Positions 54,831 to 64,000 of a stretch of DNA of 64,000 nucleotides are shown piece after piece. How positions within the stretch are numbered: the first letter of the stretch is position 1; each line of letters begins with the position of its first letter. The notes under the pieces were generated by a model. That model searched no databases. It was not told the DNA's origin and saw nothing but the letters and a program-made list of their open reading frames with translations. A program made the translations under genes and the position numbers. The DNA lies in the NCBI GenBank assembly GCA_964017185.1, contig OZ024873.1:49338760-49402759 (forward strand). Reading direction: 5' to 3'. Origin of the DNA: Rugalucina vietnamica. Its lineage: Eukaryota > Mollusca > Bivalvia > Lucinida > Lucinidae.

Positions 54831-55617
54831 TCTTATATTTTATAAACCTGAAAAAAATTAATCATCATGTCATTCCTTAGTCGAAAGTTATTGCATATAG
54901 TCCACAGTAACTTACTTCAGATTATGAAAGAATAAACTGTTCACAGTCAACTATGAACAGACAAGTTTGAAGAAAAGAAGAAAAGAAAATATACAATCAT
55001 CTTGTTGTAGATCAATATTATATATGCCTTCTTTAAGTTGAATGCTCACTGCTTTGCCAGAAATGTGTATTTTTGATTGGTAAATATGGTAATGTATGTA
55101 ACACATAATTATTAAATATCAAAAATCAGTTTTAATGATTTTAATGCCGATAAAATGCTCATCGGTGTATGTTATTATTTAGCATTAATTTAGAAATCAT
55201 ATAAGATATAGCAAATATTCAAGAGTGTAATCCGATTGTCCGAGAACTTATAGCGCGCACACCCAAACCACAAAATCCCAAAGAATGTTTTACACCATTG
55301 TTAGTATCCAGTGTTATGAAATGACATTATCAACACCGTCGGTCACTATTTCTTAAGTTACCTTTCAAAATGCTTGCCAATATTATATTAGTAAGCAAAT
55401 ATCAATGCGGGTGACGGGCGATTTAATAGTAACGTATGTAACACATTTTTCACTTAAAATTTTAAGTGTTAAAACCTGAGGAAAACAAATAGTAATAAGA
55501 TATAATAATCGTCACCTTAAGATTGTTTTCCGATTTCCGGATTATGAAATGAATCGCAGCCATACAAAAGCACAACTCTGCGCATGCTAGTTCATTTTGT
55601 CTGGGTTCGGGGCACAA

Positions 55618-55722
55618 GTTCTCAAGTCAAGTTCTCATTGCGCGTGTGCCAGGTGTTTTTTTTTTTATCGGGGTTCTCCCGTTTTTGACCCACCTACCGG
55701 TTGGCCCGTCTCATATGAATTG
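55618..55722 (+). mobile_element. S1 SINE fragment
   Basis: 'gttctcattgcgcgtgtgccaggtg', a T-run, 'ggggttctcccgttt', 'ggcccgtctcatatgaatt'; head and A-tail are missing. Confidence 0.65.
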
Positions 55723-55734
55723 CCCGAAAATCGG

Positions 55735-55870
55735 ATGCCATGACATCAAAACAATGCTTTAAATATAACCACACAAGTAAGCCACTACGGCTTATACGTA
55801 TGGATGGTTTGATTTTAAAACACTTTTCCTGGTCAGGCTCAGACCTGAGCGGTTAAGAGGATATATATAA
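55735..55870 (-). repeat. Dispersed repeat ('gggatgtcat' family)
   Basis: 'ggatgccatgacatc', 'ataaccacacaagtaagcc', 'ctggtcaggctcagacctgagcggtt'; same order as 7265-7515. Confidence 0.55.
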
Positions 55871-57359
55871 GCTATTACAGCTTGCTTTCCAATCCAAATG
55901 CTCAATATAATATGCTTGTAACATATATATGTATTAATGGAAAAATAAATATTGTTTAAACCAACCAGTAATAAGATGGTCAGTAAGTAGCGTATAAGCT
56001 ATGCCTGGAGGCCCATCTATTCCTTAAGGAACCGATGAGCGGGGCCCATATTCCCACCCGACCACCCTTCTGAGGGATTCTGCTTAGGCTGATACGGTTG
56101 AGCGTTTCTGCTAAGGCTGAAAACATGTTTTTTGAAGTTTTCACGTTATAGATGTGTCATCAAACGATCATGCTTTGGTGGTACATTTTCATTTGTATAG
56201 CGCTAATGACAACCGAACAAATGACGGACACTATTTACACTTGAACCAGATTGCCCAGCAGATGAACAGAATCGGCAAATGGTTTTTCATACACTTTCTT
56301 ATGTGCTATGGGGAGTGATATCGTCTGTTTGCCCACGGTAGTTTTTGATTGATCGCCTTTCTCAGCAACATTCCAAGCTTTCGTTTTACCAAAGCCATTG
56401 GGTGGAGTCTCGACTAAACTGCCTTATTGTGTAGTCATAACTTCTATTTTCTTGAAGATATGGAATGGTCGAGAGTCTCACCATCAAGTCTTGTTCAAAG
56501 CGACAGACTGCTAGTATCGTGCTTTTTCAGGATTTCCAGCGTGGAACCATAATGTATTGCAATCATTTGGCTAGAATATACAGCAGCATAAAACCAAGAC
56601 ATCTGATTCAGATGATTGTACCGTCAGAAGCATCGTGGTTGTTATAAAAATTCGCGTACCTGTGTCTTCATTGTCTAAAGTGCAGTTACGTCATCCCTGG
56701 CAAGAAAGCATTTTCGTTATCTGTAAAAACGCATACACGTTGTTTGCACATCCTGTCCTATGTTCGGATTTCATACCGAGGACCCTCAAGAAATTCACGT
56801 TTTGTGTTTTTACTGCTTTATATTGGATTTTGCCACTCCCGGAGAACTGGTGTCGCAGGGCTAGATAATGACCTTCTTTACTCTTTACTCTACAGGTATA
56901 TAACACTACGTCAAACACTATAAACACTATGTCAAATCAATAGTTTCGAAAGGCGCACACAAGCTGTAAGGAATGCCACATATAGTATGAAATAAATGGA
57001 TCCAGGAGTTTGAGGATGATATCCGCATCTAGTTGGATGCGACCGCCAGTGTGATATTCGCGAAGTCTTTGTCTTCCTAAGTCATTAAGTTCGCACATGT
57101 GTAAGATTCATCGTGCATCGTGGATCTTGTTCATGGCACCGAAGAGGTCGAACAACACAAACTCGCAATCATGAGCGGACGCTTTAACGATGGGTCACCA
57201 ACTCATAATTCATACCTTACAGTGCCCTTTATGAAAAAGGTGTTACATACGTTACCATGAGTATACTGACAAGTCACCAGTGGGTCAACATATTCCAAAC
57301 ACCTTACTGTGTTCTTTGCGAAAACCTTTGCAGATAATTATGTGAGACCACTTTCGCGT

Positions 57360-57551
57360 GAGCCGCAGCACGTGAAAACCCCTCTTCCGACACTATTCCA
57401 TCTACACAGTCACAGAATTTAGACGCTTGAAATTTCAGATTTAAGAAGTTTGAATTATCTATGTAGAGTAAACAAGTGTGCTGATCAGCTGTGCAGTAAC
57501 TGCATCTTTGTTTTCATGTGGGAAGATTCTGGTTTTTGCATAAAGCGGCTC
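57360..57551 (+). mobile_element. Family A MITE, copy 10 (eroded)
   Basis: Ends GAGCCGCAGCACGTGAAAAC and GAGCCGCTTTATGC, about 192 bp. Hairpin collapsed to 'gctgatcagctgtgcagtaactgc'. No target duplication. The oldest-looking copy. Confidence 0.75.
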
Positions 57552-58569
57552 ACTATTTATACATTTATAATCACCAAAATGAAATCTACCCATGTTTGAA
57601 CATTAAGGAGTTACATACGTTACCATGAGCATACTTGCAAGTCAGAGGCTGTGTATTTTAGCACACTAAACATGTATCTATCATAGGGTGTGTAAAATAG
57701 AACTAAATAATTTACACAAATATATAACAGTTATTCATTTTGATATTTTTGCTGAAACGCCTACTTTTCAAATGTTACAGCATACGGCGCTACCCTTAGG
57801 AAATGTTAAATTATTTGAATAAAATAAATTAAATATTGAATATAAATATATGATTTTGTGTAATAGCCAAGTTGAACTATTGGTCAGTAAGAAAGGACCT
57901 ATGGTTTTGGGAATATGAAGAAAGAAATGTCAAAAACAAAAACGTTTTCGAACCCAAACCCCTATTTTCACGCCATAGATGTAGAAGTAACGTTTGTAAC
58001 ACCGTATAACGTCTAATTTCAACTTTTAAAGATCATAAAGCATGTCCGTTAAATTGTTCTAGTACGTGATATAATTATTGTTGCATGATTAAAGTGGGTG
58101 GAGCATAGTAGGTTTCGCTATTTTGTTGGTACAAATATATTTTGAACATGTAACTTATGTAACGAGCTACAGAAATATTGTGCACCACTTGCCGGGGCGA
58201 CAACGTGCCTAGAACTCATCTAGGATGACCAATGGACCAATTGCATACTGCAAACAAAGTATGTGGAGGGTGTTGTGCGATTTCGTTAAATACGGTAGAT
58301 ACAGAATCTAGCGTCTCGCCTACAACAAATGCATATAGAATTCTTAATCCATAAGCCTGGAGTCTTTTTTATTGAACATAGGCAAACACAGTAGTCCAAG
58401 ATATGTCACTACAGAACGCGGCGTCCCATCTGGGGCTAAACTGTTTGCTCAACGGAGTTTCATGGAAACAAAAATCGCTCCTGATTCCTCCCAAAACGAA
58501 AGTAGACTCATCCAAATTAATAGGGGTCCATTCGTCAGTAAGTGGTTAAAATACATGTAGGTTTCTCTC

Positions 58570-61500
58570 TCACAGTGATTCGTGATATAAAAATGCTGGA
58601 TCCCCCGTTAAGCGATACATCTTCTCATTGTGCGGTTTGTAAAACTCAACCAATAGCTTTCTAGTCTTGTTCATCATATCTCCGGCCGCTCTATCATTCA
58701 CATTTCTCCGATTTTGGACCTTTTTCGTCATTTTCGTCCCAAATTTTATCGGTGCTGAAATGAGAAAACAATAAAATGAAGCGCCGTCCCAGAAATGCTT
58801 TTTTAAAATGCAAATTTAATCCAAAATCAGTCTGACCTGGATTATTCAAGAATCTCACATGAGTGCCAGGGATTGATAGACAAATCTGTCCCGAGGCCAG
58901 GATCACCTTTGCATTACGAGGCTCGCCGAGTAATCTCATATATGATAAACTATGGGTCAACGATTTCTAAATGAAGACTTCAAAGCCCTGGCTTATGATT
59001 ACTCACACAGGCCCAAGAATTTGAAAACTGGTTTGAAGAAAGCTTCAATGTCGATAAGGTCTTTGTTCTGGAGGGTAAGAATGTTCTCCCTCGGAAACAG
59101 CCTAGTCAGTTCCTCCCAATAAACATGGTACAATCCGAGCTGCATATTAATCTACAATAAAATAAAAACAAAAAGGAGATAAAGGGCCAACAAAAGAGGT
59201 TTGAAAATAAGAGTTAAGCTTAAAAAATTTAGACAAAACAAAAATGAACGAACGCCTCCCATTTTTACGAAAATGTCTAACAATAAACAGTCGATTCACA
59301 GATTCGTGATAATAAGGCTATGCCATTTTTCGTACGGACAGGTAAATAACGGTAAACAGCTGTAAGCAGTACCAATGTATTATAGCCCATTGGATAGCAT
59401 TGCATGTTGAAACAAACAGTGATATCTAAGACTTTGTTGTAAATACGTCGTACCTGTAAACCCTAAAACGGGAATGAGTCGATTTTCTTTGTTTCTAACG
59501 GTTTCGTTAGATCTCAGAAAGATCTATAACATTTTGCATGACTTACAATAAGCGGTCTATATATTCTTTCGTCGTACACACATGCTCTGATCGTGCGACT
59601 CGCAAAACAGTCTGTGTATGTTTTAATCCCTTCAACGATTAGGTCGTGGAACTTCTCAGGTGACGGGTTATTCGACTTATGTCGACCGAATCGATGGAAA
59701 TAGTCCGAGTACAAACTGAAATGTAGAGAATAACAACGTTTATTATACTTCTTTAATATTCATTGGCTGAGTATGGATTTTAATTGGTCCAGAGTAGGTC
59801 TCGCGGAGGGTGCTATTCTGTCACATCTCCCTATAAATGAGCAGTTGTACTTGTAGTCACATGCGGTTGTTTACAGTGCACGAGTAGAGTGCTATTCCAT
59901 CATGTCGCATGATCATATTACCCTCTGACGTCATATCCTACTAAAAGTGCAGTTACTTGTAGTCACGTGCGTTTGTCATCTGGCATGTAGCTAATTTGTT
60001 TCAAAAGTGGTTCAGTATAATAAAACAATTGTTGCCCTTGAGTGAGGGTGACATGACGAATTTTTCACCCTCGGCTTCGCCCTCGGGCAATATTACTTGC
60101 CTCTGGTGAACATATCGTCATGTCACCCTCAATCAAGGGCAACAATTGCATAGTATTCATCGTTCGAAGAACATGGTACTTCACGTGTAAAGAAAAGAAT
60201 AACAAACTGTAAGTCAAAAAGTGACCGTTTTGTGTCAAAGCCGGACATAAGGCCGGAAAATCTTTTACCCGATTTCACCAAGGAGACGAGGTTTCCCGGC
60301 ACATGATCTCATACATGAACATGCATCATAGTGTAATGTTAAGTTTTTTGTGACGGGAATAAAATCCATATTACCGATCTACAGGGTCCCTGAATATCAG
60401 GAGAACTTTCGCATTTGGCTGTATGTGGTGAATATAGTCCAATATGACGTATTTTGGCTCATCCAAGTTCTCGTTGCCTGGAAGATGTCGCCAGTGACAG
60501 TTTTTGTGCAGGTTCGCCGGACTTGCCTCCCCTGGAAAAGAGAAAGTAAATGCTTAGAGGCTTCGAGAAAGATGCAAGTTTTTAGGTACTGAGATGTAAA
60601 TGTGACGTTACCTTATTTGAATAGGAAGCGAAATTACCAGCAATGTCGGGACGGAGCCATCGCTTTCTAGGTATTATAACCAGTATTCTGGGGAGTAAAT
60701 GTGCCTTGCGCAAGGACACAACACGGCGCCCTAAGTAGGGATTGGACTATGGACCTTTCGATCGGAGTCCTATGCTCTACCACCAATCCACCTCCCCTAT
60801 TAAATGAGCCGCGACGTGAGAAAACCGGTCTTCGGGGGTTCCGACCAGGTCTGACACAAACCGGCCTGTACAGTCACAGAAGCAGGTTAGAAGCTTGAAA
60901 TTTCAGATTTAAGAAGAAGAGGAATTGTACTATCCGTATAGCGAAAACAAAGGCGCTGATCAGCTTCGCGGTTACCGCGAAGCTGATCTGCGCCTTTGTT
61001 TTCGCCTAGGCAAAACTCCGGTTTTCTCACGATGCGGCTCATTTATAGAACCGCCTCTGCTATATAAAAGTGGTGTTTAAAAGGGGATATACATTTCACG
61101 GACATGTTTTCCTGATATGTTTAAGAGTCAGACATGACTATTTTATCTTTGGAGTTTCCTCCTCTCCTTTCTATGCGTGTCGTTCATCAGAAAAAATATG
61201 TCTATGAAATACATGTATATACCCATTTACACCCCACTTTTATATAGTAAATACTATACTTATTTTGGCTGTAAAACATAGATTGTGGGTACCCATTAGA
61301 ACCGCATCGATGAGGCGGTTATTATATGTACCCACAATCTATACTTTGAGCAAAAAAATCTTCCTTTTTCTGATGAAATTTTTAATTTTTACAGCTGAAC
61401 AAAAATATCTCTGTATATTGCATCCATGAGCATTTTTTGTTATTCATTCTTTTAGTTTACCTGTAATCAAGCGTTGCTGAAGTTCTTCACTCGAGTTGTC

Positions 61501-63291
61501 GATCTTTCGAGCTGCTGGTGCAAACAGGTTGATAAAGTAATCGATGCTCTCCTTACCTGGCTCTGAAAACAGAAAAAAATATTGTCAACAGTAGGCGCAC
61601 AGATTGTAACGTTACAATAACGTGGTAATTATTGTAAATTCAGAATTCCAACCCATACATCACGAAAACATGTCCGTGTGATGGATACCCTCTTGAATCC
61701 CACTTTCATCAAGAAAAACTTTTTTTTTTGCTCTAAAACATAGATTGTGGGTACTCGTTAGAACCGCCTCGGCGAGGCGGTTCTAACGTGTGCCGAGGCG
61801 GTTCTAACGTGTACCCACAATCTATGTTTTGAGCATGAAATAAGAGAAATATCAAAACTTTTCTACTGAAAATTTTCCTTTTTTACAACTTAAAAAAATT
61901 TCTGCATATTGCATGGGCAAGTTTGTTTCTTTTTATCTCACCGCTGTGTCGGGTGCGGGTTCGAGCCCCGCACCGGCCACATGTGAGACGAGCCAAAGTC
62001 TGCTTGCAGGAATGCCATGTGGTTTTTCTCGGGATTCTCCCGTTTTCGCCCACCTACTGATTGGCCCGTCCCATATGAGCTGAACTAATCTTGAAAGGGA
62101 CGTAAAAATGAATTAAAAATACAATTACGTGGCGATTGTACATTCAGAATTCCAACCCAGACAATAAGCGGGGAAGAAAGTACATTGTACAGTACAAAGC
62201 ATCATAAAATGAGCCGCCTCATGGGAAAACCAGCAATATGCATATGCAAAAACAAAGACGCAGATCAGCTTCGCGGTAACCGCGAAGCTGATCAGCGCCT
62301 TTGTTTTCGCTACACGGATAGTACACTTCATCTTCTTCTTAAATCCGAAATTTCAAGCTTCTAGCCTGCTTCTGTGACGGTTCAGATCAGTTTGTGTCGG
62401 ACCTGTTCGGAAACCACATTGTTGGTTTTCCCACGAGGCGGCTCAAATGTTACAATACGCATGAAGAGAAGCATGGCCAGCTCTTTCCCAGCAAGGCATA
62501 GTAGTCAGCGGCTAGCTTCAACCAAATACAAATGTGAGTGACGAGTACAACCAAGAGGTAGACAGAATAAACTGAAAACATGAAGATAAATCAAAGCAGA
62601 ATCGACTTGGAACAGTCAGTTGGCTGTCTGGTTGGCAAAGTTACATTGTATGACCGAGCGTCGACGTCATTTTTGGACACGTCGGGAAAGAGTAGTCGCT
62701 TCTTGGATACATGTTCCTCACCAGCAATTTTGGGGCTTACTCGGTGGCGATATGATAATACCACACCCAACGAACACTTGAACACATCAATTGTTCACTA
62801 GGCTGCACTTGAGACTATAGAAATTGAGGGGTTTTATGAATAAACAACATTATGTCGTTTTCACGAATTATAGCCATTAACTTATGATTGTGTTGTCTAC
62901 GCCATTTTAACGCATTAGTATTGTGCGCATTGTTATTATGCGTAACTAGTGCCGTAAAAAGGTAAATATGCAAAGAAGTTACCAAGATGTAATACAAAAT
63001 GGCTGGTCTTTTCTGAAAAAGAAGAAGAAAATATTACAAAAAAAAAAAAAACCCGCAACAGAAACAATTTTATCCACGCAACAAATACTTACCAAATCGC
63101 CCGTTTGAAAACCACTGTGATTCTTTTTTAAACTTTGGTTGTGCAAAATCTGGATGACTCGAAACGTATTTCCATAACTCTGACGTCCCCGATTTCATAC
63201 AGCCATTGATGAAGAAATATGGCAAGCATCGAAGCTGGCCTCCTTCCCTCCAACATGGGTTCTTATACTTTGGGTCAAACTGGTATGGTGG
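58570..63291 (-). CDS. CHST15-like sulfotransferase, C-terminal six exons
   Basis: Exons on the - strand: 63291-63093, 61562-61461, 60531-60375, 59715-59547, 59151-59007 and 58754-58570, all GT-AG, joined in one frame of 318 codons to TGA. The first exon has LRCLPYFFINGCMKSGTSEL, the PAPS 5'-phosphosulfate loop region. Later exons have FAPAARKID, GEASPANLHKN, LLIFRDPVDR followed by LYSDYF (the 3'-phosphate site) and QLGLYHVYWEEL. The order matches GalNAc4S-6-O-sulfotransferase-like enzymes (Golgi, chondroitin sulfate), but the acceptor is unknown. Exon 63291 has a 3' splice site (TTTTGCAG), so an N-terminal anchor exon must lie upstream and was not found within the window. AATAAA at 58373-58368. 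Confidence 0.92.
58855..58935 (+). repeat. Dispersed repeat fragment in last intron
   Basis: 'gtgccagggattgatagacaaa' and 'tacgaggctcgccgagtaat'; matches 31985-32075. Confidence 0.6.
60640..60800 (-). repeat. tRNA-derived SINE fragment in intron
   Basis: 'caatgtcgggacgga' tail, 'gtgccttgcgcaaggacac' body and 'atgctctaccaccaatcca' (complement of a box A-like string). Confidence 0.6.
60806..61040 (+). mobile_element. Family A MITE, copy 11
   Basis: 235 bp, CCGG subtype ends, intact hairpin. Flanks read AAAT and ATTT, so the duplication is not exact. A half family B copy (61041-61118) follows at once. Confidence 0.9.
61185..61447 (-). mobile_element. Family B MITE next to a sulfotransferase exon
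   Basis: CATCAG end at left, 'attgcatccatgagcattttttgttattcat' at right; core GTGGGTACCCATTAGAACCG opposite GAGGCGGTTATTATATGTAC. The right end lies 14 bp from the 5' splice site of the exon ending at 61461. Confidence 0.78.
61658..61924 (-). mobile_element. Family B MITE with duplicated core
   Basis: The core has GAACCGCCTCGGCGAGGCGG, then the GAGGCGGTTCTAACGTGT arm twice in tandem (61772-61814). Ends CATCACGAAAACATGTCCGT and TTGCATGGGCAAGTTT. Confidence 0.8.
61938..62118 (+). mobile_element. S1 SINE, 5'-truncated
   Basis: Starts before box B (GGGTTCGAGCCCCGC), continues through 'tctgcttgcaggaatgccatgtgg' to 'gggacgtaaaaatgaattaaaaa'. In the sulfotransferase intron. Confidence 0.8.
62211..62444 (-). 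mobile_element. Family A MITE, copy 12
   Basis: 234 bp, flanked by AAAT (62207-62210, 62445-62448). CCAACAAT subtype at both ends, nearly identical to copy 3 (12517). Confidence 0.9.
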
Positions 63292-63326
63292 CTGCAAAAT
63301 CAATAATAAAATTAACACCACATCAA

Positions 63327-63522
63327 AATAAACTTGCCCATGCAATAAACAAAGATTTTAATTAGCTGTAAAAATTGAAAATTTCATTAGAAAAAAATGA
63401 TACTTTTATATTTTTGCTCAAACATACATCGTCAGTACTCTAAGTTTTGGAGCAAAAATAGGTAAAATAGTATACCCCTGTTAACCCAAGACGGGTTTCA
63501 AGGGCGTATACATTACAATGAT
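63327..63522 (+). mobile_element. Family B MITE, core deleted
   Basis: Left end 'aaaataaacttgcccatgcaataaacaaag'. The palindrome is reduced to 'aacatacatcgtcagtactctaagttttgg'. Right part 'tatacccctgttaaccc' to 'gggcgtatacatt'. Confidence 0.65.
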
Positions 63523-63626
63523 TCATTAATTTTATTTTTTATCCTGGTGATTCATTATTTTAATCCGATCAACAAGCAGTGAGTTTCTTTTATTTGGATG
63601 GGGATTAAGTGGCCCAGTTCACAATT

Positions 63627-63861
63627 GAGCATGTGCATGAGAAAACCAACAATTTGCATAGGCGAAAACAAAGCCGCAGATCAGCTTCGCGGTAACCGCG
63701 AAGCTGATCAGCGCCTTTGTTTTCGCTACATGGATAGTACAATCTCTCTGCTACTTAAATCCAAAATTTCCAGCCTCTAACCATCTTCTGTGACTGTACA
63801 GCCCGCTTTGTGTCAGACCTGGTCAGAAGCCCAAATTGTTTGTTTTCTCACGCACAGGCTC
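63627..63861 (-). mobile_element. Family A MITE, copy 13
   Basis: 235 bp, flanked by AATT (63623-63626, 63862-63865). AACAAT subtype ends, with GTGCATGAG and GTGCGTGAG next to the terminus on the two sides. Confidence 0.9.
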
Positions 63862-64000
63862 AATTTTAAAAATCAAAACAATGACACTAAACTGACAGAT
63901 TGTAGAATATTGCTTCACGCATATGTAATTACAACCAAAACTCCCCAAAGTAATGGTTAATAGCCAGGAAGCGTTGGCACCGTCCTGAATTGACTGAAAA

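Larger units (their letters stand above)
53715..58280. mobile_element. 4.6-kb inverted-repeat element with 14-bp motif array
   Basis: TCGCACAACACCCTCCACAT...ACT at 53715-53737 is repeated inverted at 58258-58280. TTCTAGGCACGTTGTCGCCC at 53781-53800 is repeated inverted at 58195-58214. The two blocks sit at identical spacing (86 bp overall) in each arm, while the 43 bp between them have diverged. Inside are ten copies of GTAAC[AGT]TA[CT]GTAAC or its complement, and nested repeats (family H, S1 SINE, family A). Short broken frames at 56.2-57.2 kb on the - strand may be decayed coding sequence, but no protein family was recognised. Class unknown. Confidence 0.6.

Noticed and set aside
4504-63730. 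CRISPR-like regularly repeated palindromes
   Set aside because: Copies are kilobases apart, have target duplications and lie in a eukaryotic genome; they are MITEs.

Overview
The window looks like animal genomic DNA, most likely from a bivalve mollusc. It is AT-rich and gene-poor, has spliced genes with GT-AG introns, and is crowded with short inverted-repeat elements, tRNA-derived SINEs, LINE remnants and microsatellites. The bivalve assignment is an inference from overall texture and from the repeat families; no search was run.

Genes. (1) Three intronless paralogues lie on the + strand at 3452-4057, 18121-18540 and 36093-36521. They share an AEGS[DE][LV]F block, an [RT]V[HQ]WADE block and a C-terminal [PS]ILK...C[VI]I[VI]V block. 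RVxW and SILK are both known protein phosphatase 1 (PP1) docking motifs, so I propose a small tandem family of PP1-binding proteins. (2) A complete six-exon RidA/UK114 (reactive imine deaminase) gene is on the - strand at 47485-51516; its exons join into a 135-codon frame. (3) The C-terminal six exons of a CHST15-like sulfotransferase are on the - strand at 58570-63291, in one frame of 318 codons; the N-terminus was not found. (4) At 43.3-46.1 kb two intact divergent ORFs, a DDE transposase-like protein (Kolobok-like) and a CxCxxC protein, look like a two-gene DNA transposon or a domesticated derivative.

Layout. 0-3 kb: TIR elements and SINE pieces. 3.4-4.1 kb: paralogue 1. 4.9-6.8 kb: a TIR element holding a repeat with an intact hammerhead ribozyme. 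8-10 kb: palindromic elements. 10.2-12 kb: a LINE (-). 14.5-15.9 kb: a duplicated CRE/CCAAT-rich foldback. 18.1 kb: paralogue 2. 19.2-20.9 kb: a mariner-like foldback and palindromic elements. 21.8-23.7 kb: a LINE (+) with nested insertions. 24-24.7 kb: tRNA-like repeats. 25.5-27.3 kb: a tandem duplication, then a ribozyme-bearing repeat. 28.5-30.1 kb: a (CT)n tract and a tandem segmental duplication. 34.1-35.7 kb: a three-unit repeat. 36.1 kb: paralogue 3. 38.9-40.2 kb: a LINE (-) with nested elements. 43.3-46.1 kb: transposon genes. 47.5-51.5 kb: RidA. 53.7-58.3 kb: a large inverted-repeat element carrying ten copies of a 14-bp motif. 58.6-63.3 kb: sulfotransferase.

Two palindromic families dominate. 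Family A is 235 bp with a 65-bp internal hairpin; 13 copies are present, and eight have perfect 4-bp A/T-only target duplications. Family B is about 200-300 bp with a GAGGCGGTTCTAACG palindrome core, and about 13 copies are present. The strongest non-coding observations are two hammerhead ribozymes with all invariant core bases and compensating stems (6433-6486 and 27024-27067).
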